Shown here one piece after another: positions 5,539 through 11,359 of a DNA stretch of 14,019 nucleotides. The position numbers were made by a program, and so were the translations under genes. Origin of the DNA: Baffinella frigidus (taxonomy: Eukaryota; Cryptophyceae; Cryptomonadales; Baffinellaceae); the NCBI GenBank assembly GCA_026770585.1, contig MU646381.1, positions 503,041 to 517,059 of the forward strand, read 5' to 3'. Numbering within the stretch: position 1 is the first letter of the stretch; the number at the start of each line of letters is the position of its first letter. The notes below the pieces were generated by a model. It saw only the letters and a list, made by a program, of their open reading frames with translations, did no database searches and was not told where the DNA came from.

Positions 5539-6037
5539 GTACGTGGCGCGTGTAGGATTTCAGGGCGATGAACCCCCCGAGAAGAACCGCTCATCCCCAC
5601 ACATCACACCCGACACCCTATACCGTGCACCGTGAACCTTCAACCTTGCAAGAAGAAACCAGCATGGGGGGAGGGGGGGGGGGGTACATGGCGCTGGTAG
5701 GGTTTGAGAGCGATGAAGACCAACCCTAATCCCTAGGCCCCAAACCCCTACGAAACCATCCCTAGACCCCAAACCCTACGAAATCATTATTGTTTTGAGG
5801 GGGGTGGTTACGTGGCTGGCAGGCTTTCAGCGCAACGAAGAAGAACCCTACCCCCAAACCCCTAAACCCCATTGTAGTCCACTGTGGGGGGTTAGGAGGG
5901 GGATACGTGGCGGTGGTAGGATTTGCGAGCGACGAGGAACAACCGTAATCCCTAGAAGGCGCACACCCCCACGAAACCAGAGTTTTTTTGAGGGGGGGGG
6001 GGGTACGTGGCGTTGGTAGGATTTGAGAGCGATGAAC
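5539..6037 (-). repeat. M4 repeats: five copies of the juxtamembrane part of an M3-type peptide
   Basis: Modules start on the plus strand at about 5539, 5684, 5807, 5902 and 6003, each as a G-run followed by G(T/A)(A/T)(C/A)-TGGCG-type sequence, with variation. On the minus strand most read close to FIALKSYQRHVPP: FIALKSYTRHVPP at 5539, FIALKPYQRHVPP at 5684, FFVALKACQP at 5807 and VARKSYHRHVSP at 5902. The copy at 6003 is joined to a full membrane helix (M3 unit B). The minus sequence CAC|GTA recurs at the C-run, a possible donor. Spacers are CCCTAAA-like heptamers. Confidence 0.5.
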
Positions 6038-6102
6038 AACGCCCCTGCTACCGCGGCGAAGACCACGCATACCACCGCGATGAACGTCTTCGACATCTGC
6101 AT
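5848..6102 (-). CDS. M3 unit B: signal-anchor-like peptide with alternative basic tail
   Basis: The minus-strand frame from the ATG at 6102 (a second ATG at 6096 follows CAG, as in the other units) opens with MSKTFIAVVCVVFAA and continues through VAGALFIALKSYQRH. This is a helix of about 22 residues with basic residues after it. Beyond the CAC|GTAC point at 6007 the frame becomes proline and heptamer-derived. I therefore trust only 6007-6096 as a coding unit, perhaps an exon ending at that GT. Over the first 15 codons all seven differences from unit E are at third positions. Confidence 0.4.
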   Translation of the reverse strand: MQMSKTFIAVVCVVFAAVAGALFIALKSYQRHVPPPPSKKLWFRGGVRLLGITVVPRRSQILPPPRIPLLTPHSGLQWGLGVWG

Positions 6103-6145
6103 TTGGGGGGTTTAGGGTTTAGGGTTGAGGGTTCAGGGCTGAGAG
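6100..6145. repeat. G-strand heptamers between M3 units B and C
   Basis: TTTAGGG, TTGAGGG and TTCAGGG units. Read in the direction of the M3 peptides this is the CCCTAAA-type sequence just upstream of the CAG-ATG of unit B. Confidence 0.75.
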
Positions 6146-6185
6146 AAATCATCCGGGGCCATGTTTTAATTTCAATGGATATGGA

Positions 6186-6328
6186 CTAGCAAACCGGATT
6201 ATGGCCCTGATTAAATTTAGTTAGGGCCCTAATTCACCAGAGGAGAACTGCTGTGACAGTTAGGAGAACCGCCCCCCGGCCGCCGCCATGAAAACCACGC
6301 ATACCACCGCGATGAACGTCTTCGACAT
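6186..6328 (-). pseudogene. M3 unit C, frameshifted
   Basis: It starts at the ATG at 6328, preceded on the minus strand by GTTTTATTTTCAG, the best pyrimidine-rich acceptor context of the family. MSKTFIAVVCVVF is intact. A GC-rich insertion then shifts the frame, and the open frame stops at 6260. The sequence after the insertion still matches the family (LLTVTAVLLW), then a stop, then a tail ending QGHNPVC as in unit E. This tail conservation shows the break is secondary. Confidence 0.5.
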
Positions 6329-6374
6329 CTGAAAATAAAACGGGGGCGTATTTAGGTTTAATTATGGCCCTAAT

Positions 6375-6476
6375 TCAATTTAGTTGGGGCCCTAATAGCC
6401 ATAGGAGAACTGCTATGACAGTTAGGAGAACAGCCGCGAACACCACGCTGACCACCGCTATCAACGGCTTCGACAT
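6375..6476 (-). CDS. M3 unit D: 33-residue hydrophobic peptide
   Basis: The minus-strand ATG at 6476 lies after CAG. The product opens with MSKPLIAVVSVVFAA and continues LLTVIAVLLWLLGPQLN, essentially one membrane helix (about residues 5-28) with a short tail. A one-base deletion relative to unit E just after the Trp codon changes the tail and shortens the peptide. Four of six differences from E within the first 15 codons are at third positions. It may be a functional short form or an early pseudogene. Confidence 0.4.
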   Translation of the reverse strand: MSKPLIAVVSVVFAAVLLTVIAVLLWLLGPQLN

Positions 6477-6548
6477 CTGTCGGGGGGGTTCGGGTTTAGG
6501 GTTTAGGGAAATCATCCGGGACCATGTTTAAATCTTATTGAATATGGG

Positions 6549-6677
6549 TTAGCAAACCGGATTATGGCCCTGATTAAATTGGTTTAGGGCCCTAATTAAC
6601 CATAGGAGAACTGCTATGCCAGTTAGGAGAACCGCCGCGAACACCACGCACACCACCGCTATCAACGTGTTTGACAT
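6549..6677 (-). CDS. M3 unit E: intact 42-residue single-helix membrane peptide
   Basis: The best complete reading frame of the family. It runs from the ATG at 6677 (after CTAACAG) to TAA at 6549-6551. Residues 1-4 are polar (MSNT). Residues 5-28 are a continuous hydrophobic helix (LIAVVCVVFAA, then LLTGIAVLLWLI) ending at Arg29. The tail is polar and Asn/Gln-rich (NQFNQGHNPVC). There is one Cys in the helix and one at the C terminus. Four relatives lie in tandem to the left. The upstream sequence is a telomere-like array, so either the peptide has a heptamer-rich leader or the ATG starts an internal exon after an intron. I do not recognise the family. No promoter or polyadenylation signal is identifiable. 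Confidence 0.45.
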   Translation of the reverse strand: MSNTLIAVVCVVFAAVLLTGIAVLLWLIRALNQFNQGHNPVC

Positions 6678-6682
6678 CTGTT

Positions 6683-6835
6683 AGGGGGTAGGGTGTGGGG
6701 TTTAGGGATTGTGGTTTAGGATTTAGGGTTTAGGGTTTAGGGTTTGGGGTTTGGGTTTAGGGTTTAGGGTTTAGGGTTTAGGGTTTAGGGTTCGGGGTTT
6801 AGGGTTTAGGGTTTAGGGTTTAGGGTTTAAGGTTT
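6683..6835. repeat. TTTAGGG array
   Basis: Near-canonical TTTAGGG units with few variants, the purest telomere-type block in the left half of the window. It lies immediately upstream of M3 unit E on the minus strand, and M5 begins just beyond its other end. Confidence 0.95.
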
Positions 6836-6844
6836 AAGTAGTAC

Positions 6845-6889
6845 CTTAATTGGGTTAGGCGTGATGGACTTGTAGACGAGCGTAGGCTC
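6845..6889 (-). other. M5 module copy 3, candidate 45-nt exon
   Basis: On the minus strand TGATGATTTCAG precedes 15 codons reading EPTLVYKSITPNPIK, which end at AAG|GTACTA. AG and GT edges with an exact multiple of three are what a phase-0 micro-exon would show. Against copy 1, six of eleven differences are at third positions. Confidence 0.4.
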
Positions 6890-7027
6890 CTGAAATCATC
6901 AATCAAAACCCCATTAACCCTCAAGGTACCCTAAACCCTAAACGTTTAGGTATACCTAATCGGGGGTTGTTCCTGGTCCAGATTTACATTACTTGTTTAC
7001 GTTGCTGGTACAGATATATATTACTTG

Positions 7028-7117
7028 TTGACATATAAGTAGTTGACATATAAGTAGTTGACATATAAGTAGTTGACATATAAGTAGTTGACATATAAGT
7101 AGTTGACATATAAGTAG
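7028..7117. repeat. 15-bp tandem repeat, six perfect units
   Basis: TTGACATATAAGTAG is repeated six times without a mismatch (starts at 7028, 7043, 7058, 7073, 7088 and 7103). The last unit runs into the GT edge of M5 copy 1, and the sequence around M5 copy 2 also has ACATAAGTAGTAC, so the unit was probably seeded by the M5 flank. All minus frames stay open because 15 is divisible by three. The resulting pentapeptide ORFs are artefacts. Confidence 0.95.
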
Positions 7118-7120
7118 TAC

Positions 7121-7165
7121 CTTGCCGGGGTTGGGCGTGATCGACTGGCAGACGAGAGTAGCTTC
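7121..7165 (-). other. M5 module copy 1, candidate 45-nt exon
   Basis: On the minus strand TGGTGCAG precedes [15 protein letters not shown], ending at AAG|GTACTA. Twelve of 15 codons end in G or C. It is sandwiched between the 15-bp tandem repeat and the TA/CATA microsatellites. Confidence 0.35.
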
Positions 7166-7182
7166 CTGCACCATATATGCAT

Positions 7183-7185
<3 letters not shown>

Positions 7186-7230
<45 letters not shown>

Positions 7231-7300
7231 CAAACATACATACATACATACATACATACATACATACATACATACATTCATTCATACATGTACATACATA
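7186..7300. repeat. TA and CATA microsatellites
   Basis: (TA)n from about 7186 to 7226 is followed by (CATA)n to about 7282, with CATT and CATG variants after that. The open frames of Y/I or C/M/Y repeats here are products of the repeats. Confidence 0.95.
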
Positions 7301-7334
7301 TACATTTGCTGGTACAGATATACATAAGTAGTAC

Positions 7335-7379
7335 CTTGCCGGGGTTCGGCTTGATCGCTTGGTAGACGAGCATAGGTTC
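7335..7379 (-). other. M5 module copy 2, acceptor-like AG lost
   Basis: The minus strand reads [15 protein letters not shown] and ends at AAG|GTACTA. The base triplet before the module is CAA where the other two copies have CAG, so this copy would be skipped if it is an exon. Confidence 0.35.
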
Positions 7380-7409
7380 TTGCACCCCGCACGACCCCCC
7401 AGCCTGCGG

Positions 7410-7426
7410 GATGTTCCGGGAACATC
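7410..7426. repeat. 17-bp inverted repeat
   Basis: GATGTTCC and GGAACATC are separated by one base. It lies in the unique sequence after the M5 array. It may be a regulatory site or a small hairpin, with no further evidence. Confidence 0.5.
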
Positions 7427-7478
7427 ATTTCAGTTAATAAATGTGGGCAACAAAATTTAATACACAGAAGGCTCATAG

Positions 7479-7534
7479 TACGGACAAGGTAACGGAAAGG
7501 TGGCCCGATTTGGGGCGAAAATGCCTTGGTAGCC
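7479..7534. repeat. MITE-2 right half, copy at 7.5 kb
   Basis: TACGGACAAGGTAACGG, a hairpin at 7501-7517, AAAATG and CTTGGTAGCC align with the right half of the 152-bp repeat at 9435-9586. The left half, with the CCCTACGG hairpin, is absent here. Confidence 0.7.
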
Positions 7535-7925
7535 ACGATCCCTTGGTAGCTTTGGCGGAACAGGTCACCAAACAACCCGCCTGGGAAACCGAGTTAGGAG
7601 AATCGCGTCTGTAAACGCGTCCCGCGCGCCCCGCACACCGCAGAGAGCTGCCACGTTGTTTGCAGGACTTCTCCGGAAGTTGATTCCCCACTCGGTAGGC
7701 TACGGGGCAGGTCCCTCCCGGGGAGGGACGTGACAAATTGCTGACTTTTGCGTGTTTATTGGGCAAAAATCCAATACTTAAGTCAAGCACGGTACCTCGT
7801 ACTGTTCCGAGCGGTCGGGTTTCTAGTACGAATCATTCAAGTTTTGAAGGGAATCGTGACCAAACAACGCGACGCAGGCAGAGCGACAAAACCGAGTTGG
7901 GTCACCTCGAAACCGCTTTTTCAAT
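7535..7925. other. Largely unique region with one strong hairpin
   Basis: Overlapping open frames on both strands cross this interval without a recognisable domain. GTCCCTCC (7711-7718) and GGAGGGAC (7722-7729) form an 8-bp stem with a 3-nt loop. There is no following T-run, so I do not call a terminator. ACCAAACAAC-to-ACCGAGTT segments at about 7568-7597 and 7859-7900 are a weak direct repeat. CACACCGCAGAGAGCTGCCA at about 7634 is related to modules at 9255. Confidence 0.45.
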
Positions 7926-7984
7926 CCCCTGGATTTGTACTGGAGGTCGTCGGATTCCGACGACCTGTGGTGCAAATCAAGGGG
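7926..7984. repeat. 59-nt hairpin
   Basis: The perfect inner stem AGGTCGTCGG (7944-7953) / CCGACGACCT (7957-7966) has a 3-nt loop. It is extended by an imperfect outer stem, CCCCTGGATTTGTACTGG against CCCCTTGATTTGCACCAC in reverse complement, giving about 22 of 28 paired positions. It resembles a small foldback element or a hairpin RNA precursor. Confidence 0.65.
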
Positions 7985-8174
7985 CCCGAAAAGACGATTT
8001 GCTCCTACTGCCCTACTGCGAGGGCTGGTGCTACTGAAAACCCCGGGCCCGTATTTCGCTCGAGTCATTTCACCTACGATATTTCTTTGTAAGTCAATTC
8101 GCCCTGGGAATTGGAGCCACTTGGTGGAATGTGAGGCACCTCGAATTTGAATGACGGGATGGAGGGTTTCAGTA

Positions 8175-8347
8175 GAGCGTGTGCGGTAATTGTTGTCCGT
8201 TTTCAAGTTCGAGTTTTCAAGTTTTGGGGTGTTTTAAAATATTGTGAGGGTCGTTAAACATTTTAAATGGACACTGTTGGTACAAATGAAAACTCGAAAA
8301 CCCGAAAAATCGAACTCGAAAACGGACAACAATTCCCGCAAACGCTC
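8175..8347. mobile_element. MITE-3, complete copy with TA flanks
   Basis: A 173-bp element with long terminal inverted repeats. The left arm starts GAGCGTGTGCGGTAATTG, the right arm in reverse complement GAGCGTTTGCGGGAATTG. I count 36 of 40 matching terminal positions, with TTTTCGAGTT-type sub-repeats further in. TA directly flanks both ends (8173-8174 and 8348-8349), as expected for Tc1/mariner-type insertion. There is no coding capacity, so it would be non-autonomous. An inverted, truncated relative is at 12302-12427. Confidence 0.85.
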
Positions 8348-8352
8348 TAGTG

Positions 8353-8388
8353 GTGACCTTGGAGAAACAGCTCATCTCCAGGCGAGAT
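8353..8388 (+). other. P2 coding-like module, copy 1
   Basis: The plus frame reads VTLEKQLISRRD. It aligns without gaps with 8647-8682 (VTSEKQRISKRD). The seven nucleotide differences fall at third (four) and second (three) codon positions, none at first, and four are synonymous. This suggests descent from coding sequence. It abuts the right end of MITE-3, which may have inserted next to or into it. Confidence 0.3.
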
Positions 8389-8410
8389 CCATTCCTGGTA
8401 CAAACCGCAC

Positions 8411-8475
8411 GTGCCTTATAGCCCTACGGTAGGAAATCCCTAGGGGCCTAGGAATTGCCTATGGGGGTGAATAGA
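8411..8475. repeat. Decayed relative of MITE-2
   Basis: CCCTACGGTAGGAAATCCCTAGGGG resembles the CCCTACGG...CCGTAGGG hairpin of MITE-2 (written as CCCTACGGTAGG then AAATCCCTAGGGG). The right side, GCCTATGGGGGTGAATAGATGG, matches the segment ending at about 2420. Confidence 0.5.
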
Positions 8476-8502
8476 TGGACTCGTAGTGGTTTCAGTCCGG
8501 GG

Positions 8503-8630
8503 GTAGGAGGTGGAGTTAGAATCCACCCGGAAAATGCTCGTGTGAGCGGCCGACACGGGATACAGTAAGTGGCACACTGCGTAGCTGCGGCCCTGGCGCT
8601 GATTGCTTGGCAACAGATTATCAATCTGTT
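8503..8630. repeat. P1 dispersed repeat, copy 2
   Basis: Diverged copy of the 4975 block. Relative to copies 1 and 3 it lacks three bases (an in-frame loss in either frame) and has one inserted A upstream of the hydrophobic stretch. The plus frame continues past the position where the other copies stop (CAG instead of TAA), giving AHCVAAALALIAWQQIINLF and then the P2 module. Confidence 0.75.
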
Positions 8631-8769
8631 CAGTCCAGGCGTGGGGGTGACCTCGGAGAAGCAGCGCATCTCTAAGCGTGACCCGCGCGCCCCACATACC
8701 GCAGTTTGCTGTAACGCTGCTACCGGGTCGTCCTTCGTTCCTGTTGGGGGAAGTTTATCGAGGAGTTAG
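8569..8769 (+). CDS. Weak ORF joining P1 hydrophobic segment to P2 module
   Basis: A 66-residue plus-strand frame with no ATG at its start. Residues 1-21 are hydrophobic (AHCVAAALALIAWQQIINLF) and are followed by VTSEKQRISKRDPRAP and a Cys/Ala-rich end. It is the only place where two coding-like modules are fused in frame. It may be an internal exon, a relic or chance. No splice edges are consistent among copies. Confidence 0.2.
   Translation: MAHCVAAALALIAWQQIINLFSPGVGVTSEKQRISKRDPRAPHTAVCCNAATGSSFVPVGGSLSRS
8647..8682 (+). other. P2 coding-like module, copy 2
   Basis: Partner of 8353-8388. See that entry for the substitution pattern. It is followed by CCCACATACCGCAG and TGCTGTAACGCTGCTACCG, which recurs at about 8961-8998 after P1 copy 3, so the P1-P2 neighbourhood was duplicated as a block of roughly 270 bp. 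Confidence 0.3.
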
Positions 8770-8899
8770 TAGGAGGTGGAGTTAGAATCCATCCGGAAAG
8801 TGCTCGTATGAGCGGCCGACACGGGGTACAGTAGTGGCACAATGCGTAGCATGTGCGGCGCTGGCGCTGGTTGTTTGGCAATAAATTATCAATATCTCT
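8769..8899. repeat. P1 dispersed repeat, copy 3
   Basis: Same orientation as copy 1 at 4975 and about 95% identical to it, although 3.8 kb apart. The neighbouring copy 2 is less similar, so copies 1 and 3 were separated more recently than 2 and 3. Confidence 0.8.
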
Positions 8900-9430
8900 G
8901 GGTGAAGTTTGGTGTATGGGTGAGGGTTGAGGGGTGCGGATTCAGGGTTGAGGAAAGAGTGCCCCACATACCGCAGATTGCTGTAACGCTGCTACCGCGT
9001 CATCCTTATCTCCTGGATTTGGGGTGGGGGTTAGGGTGTGCCGTTTAAAATGTACATTGTAAAAACAAATATGAAGGTCAAGGTTCAGGGGTTGGTTCCG
9101 CATGCTGAAGAGTGCCATGAGGCTGTTTGCTGGGCTTGTGTGCCCTAGGTCACTCCTGGTTACCGGGTCGTCTGTCTCTCCTGTTGGGGGAAGTTTGGTG
9201 TGGGGGTGATGGATTTTAGGGGTGCGGGTCTAGGGGTGCGGGTTCAGGGTTAAGGGACGAGTGCCCTGCATACTGAAGAGAGCCGCCAGCGTGTTTGCAG
9301 GCCCGGCTCTCCTGTGTTGGGGGTGGGGGTTACGGTGTGCGGTTTAGGGTTTAGAGTGTGGCGTTTAAAATGTATTTTGAAAACATAGATTGTGGAGTTT
9401 CAGGTGCAGGGTTTGGTTCCACAGACTCCC
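8900..9430. repeat. Degenerate ~300-bp tandem repeat with heptamer-like filler
   Basis: GTGCCGTTTAAAATGTA at about 9038 and GTGGCGTTTAAAATGTA at about 9357 start similar 60-70 bp blocks ending in GGTTGGTTCC or GGTTTGGTTCC. AGAGTGCC modules at about 8956, 9104 and 9590 and CGAGTGCC at 9259, with nearby TGTTTGC(T/A)GG in the 9104 and 9259 copies, repeat in the same array. CTGTTGGGGGAAGTTTGGTGTGGG-like blocks recur at about 8740 and 9181. No supported gene. Confidence 0.55.
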
Positions 9431-9434
9431 ACAG

Positions 9435-9586
9435 CTGACTTCGACGGGATTTCGAATAACCCTTAAGCGATAAGACCTACGTCCCTACGGTAGGCAACCC
9501 GTAGGGGCATAGGGGGGGTTCCTACGGATAAGGTAACGGAAACTCGGCCCGATTTGGGCCGAAAATCGCTTGGTAGCCCGCTGTGT
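9435..9586. mobile_element. MITE-2, copy at 9.4 kb
   Basis: A 152-bp repeat about 84% identical by eye to 12682-12832. It holds two hairpins. The first is CCCTACGG-loop-CCGTAGGG, an 8-bp stem with an 8-nt loop. The second is CGGCCC-GATTT-GGGCCG at 9545-9561. The second hairpin covaries between copies. Long terminal inverted repeats are not evident, so the mobile-element label is inferred from dispersal in both orientations. Confidence 0.65.
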
Positions 9587-9639
9587 TGTGAAGAGTGCCG
9601 CTAGGCTGCTGTCAGGACTTCTGTGTAGGGCGCTCCTGA

Positions 9640-9780
9640 GTTGGGGTCGGGGGTTAGGGTTTAGGGTTTAGGGTTTGGGTTTTAGGGTTTAGGGTTTAGG
9701 GTTTAGGGTAAGGGTTCGGTGTGTGAGGTTTAGGGTGCAGGGTTGAAACATTTGGGTGTACGGTGTGGAGTTTAAGGTCC
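9640..9780. repeat. TTTAGGG array
   Basis: Canonical TTTAGGG units at about 9655-9710, then degenerate GGGTGCAGG and GTGTACGG-type sequence. Confidence 0.85.
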
Positions 9781-9950
9781 AGGGTCCACCCAGTGGACTA
9801 CGGACTTTTCAACAAAAGTCAACTTACCCTGTAGGCAGTTAACTTTAAGAATTTTATGCACATTTAGTCACGTTACCGATAAATCTAGGGGTCCCGAAAC
9901 CCTCGAAGCCCACCGTGTGGTTAGGCTTCAGGGTGTGGGAATTCGCGCGT
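9781..9950. other. Unique spacer with a small hairpin
   Basis: GACTTTT (9803-9809) and AAAAGTC (9814-9820) pair across a 4-nt loop. No other feature. Confidence 0.45.
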
Positions 9951-9954
9951 GCGA

Positions 9955-10345
9955 TGTAGGGTGTCGGGTTCAGGGTTCAGAGTACAGGGTTCAGGGTTCA
10001 GGGTTCAGAGTTCAGGGTTTGGGGATTGGGGGCGCGATGCGGGAGGTAGGGTCAGGAGGAGGGGGTTCAGGGTTCAGGGTTTAGGGTGTGGGGTTTAAGA
10101 TGCAGGGTTCAGGGTTTAGTATTTTAGGGGTTTAGGGTTTAGGGTTCAGGGTTTAGGGTTTAGGGTTTAGGGTTTAGGGTTTAGGGTTTAGGGTTTAGGG
10201 TTTGGGGTTTGGGGTTTCAGACGTCGGGTTTAGGGTTTATGGTTCATGGTTTAGGGTTTTGGGTTTTGGTTGTGGGGTTTAGGGTTTAGGGTTCAGGGTT
10301 TAGGGTTTAGGGTTTGGAGTTTGGGGTTTGGGGTTTAGGGTTTGG
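9955..10345. repeat. Long TTCAGGG and TTTAGGG array
   Basis: Starts with TTCAGGG units and continues with mixed sequence into nine or so consecutive TTTAGGG units at about 10132-10202, then TTTGGGG variants. It is the longest telomere-type block in the window and is strongly G-quadruplex-prone on the plus strand. Confidence 0.9.
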
Positions 10346-10610
10346 TGAGTGGGGATTGCCTGTTTTAGCGAGGCTCACGCCATACTTCACTTCCACATCC
10401 CAAGATACCTGTCAAGAATGCGTTTAGGCTTCCGGTAGAGTTTCGGGTTCCGGGTTTGGAATTCAGAGGTTCGGGGTCTGGGTTCAGGGTTTGGGGTTCG
10501 GAGTTTAGGGTTCCAGGTTTGGGGTTCGGGGATCAGGGTTTTGGGTGTTGAGGTTTGGATTCAGGGTTTCGTGTTTCGTGGTACGGGATTCGGGTTTCGG
10601 GTTTCGTGTT
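10346..10610. repeat. Degenerate heptamers leading into the 93-bp array
   Basis: A short unique piece (10346-10430, containing CGAGGCTCACGCC) is followed by GTTCGGG/TTTCGGG/TTCAGGG-type units. Confidence 0.6.
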
Positions 10611-11035
10611 TCGGAGATTGGCCTCTCCAGACAGGCCTCACGTAGAGATGCGTTTCGAGATTCGGGTGTCAGGTTTCGGGTTCCGGGATTCGGGTTTCGG
10701 GATTCGGGGGTTGACCGCGCCAGACAGGCCTCACGTAGAGGTGTGTTTCAGGTTTCGGATGTCAGGTTTCGGGTTTCCGGTTCTGGGGTTCGGGGTTCAG
10801 GGGTTGACCGCGCCAGGCAGGCCTCACGTACAGATGGGGTTCGGGGTTCGGGTGTCAGGTTCCAGGTTCCGAGTTTCGAGTTTCGGGATTCGGGGGTTGA
10901 CCTCGCCAGACAGGCCTCACGTAGAGGTGTGTTTCAGGTTTCGGATGTCAGGTTTCGGGTTTCCGGTTCTGGGTTTCGGGTTTCGGGGGTTGACCGCTCC
11001 AGAGAGGCCGCAGTTCGAGACAGCCAGGTAGACCA
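10611..11035. repeat. 93-bp tandem repeat with 186-bp higher-order pattern
   Basis: Five copies of a core like GACCGCGCCAGACAGGCC followed by TCACGTAGAGGTG. The CCAG of each core falls at 10627, 10720, 10813, 10906 and 10999, exactly 93 bp apart. The roughly 57-bp spacers are TTTCGGG-type heptamers. Spacers 2 and 4 are near-identical and 1 and 3 resemble each other, giving an A-B-A-B order. Because 93 is divisible by three, a plus-strand frame of 202 residues stays open. Its low-complexity V/S/G/F/R content points to the repeat, so I do not call a gene. Confidence 0.9.
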
Positions 11036-11037
11036 GG

Positions 11038-11090
11038 GATTGGCGGGGGTTGTGGTTCAGCACGTTGTACGTCTTGGTCATCGTACACGC
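11038..11090. repeat. Direct repeat, copy 1 (CACGTTGTACGTCTTGG)
   Basis: ATTGGCGGGGGTTGTGG followed by CACGTTGTACGTCTTGG. It recurs at 11306-11355 with few changes. Confidence 0.7.
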
Positions 11091-11182
11091 TGCCAAATGT
11101 GCTTTATACTTCAGGGTTTAGAGTCCAGACACCGGGCTAGACTTTTTGTCTGATTCTGATTCTGACAAAGAATCGGTTAGGA

Positions 11183-11230
11183 TGTCCGTAGGATCAGCCT
11201 GTGTCCCTACGGATTGCCTACCGTAGGGTC
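11183..11230 (-). repeat. MITE-2 fragment, inverted copy
   Basis: In reverse complement it reads GGACCCTACGGTAGGCAAT then CCGTAGGGACACAGG and CCTACGGACA, matching the central part of MITE-2 at 12682. The CCCTACGG/CCGTAGGG hairpin is intact. This copy shows that the family inserts in both orientations. Confidence 0.65.
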
Positions 11231-11305
11231 CTGTTAACTATTCGCATATGAGTTATTCACGAAACTCCATCGTAGTCCGGTGTGTGGCAAGGATTCAGGA
11301 GGAGG

Positions 11306-11355
11306 GGTTGGCGGGGGTTCTGGGTCTGCACGTTGTACGTCTTGGATATCGTTAA
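11306..11355. repeat. Direct repeat, copy 2 (CACGTTGTACGTCTTGG)
   Basis: GTTGGCGGGGGTTCTGG then CACGTTGTACGTCTTGG. Together with copy 1 it brackets the inverted MITE-2 fragment, so the segment between may be an insertion between duplicated flanks. Confidence 0.7.
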
Positions 11356-11359
11356 CGTT

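Noticed and set aside
7028-7117. CRISPR-like or iteron-type array
   Set aside because: Six contiguous 15-bp units without spacers make a simple tandem repeat. No replication gene is nearby.
6984-7365. Open frames with STTYM, LLICQ, YIYI and CMYV repeats
   Set aside because: Translations of the 15-bp tandem repeat (a multiple of three) and of TA/CATA microsatellites.
7711-7729. Intrinsic transcription terminator
   Set aside because: A strong GC hairpin but no following T-run, and nothing else suggests a bacterial sequence.
7473-8206. Four overlapping open frames of 99-127 residues on both strands
   Set aside because: They overlap each other and include DNA repeats and hairpins. No recognisable motif, and nothing chooses between them.
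9955-10345. Actual chromosome end
   Set aside because: The array is flanked by non-telomeric sequence on both sides and the units are mixed, so it is interstitial.
10545-11153. 202-residue plus-strand open frame, the longest in the window
   Set aside because: It stays open because the repeat period (93 bp) is divisible by three and the heptamer variants there lack stops. The composition is low-complexity and no domain is visible.
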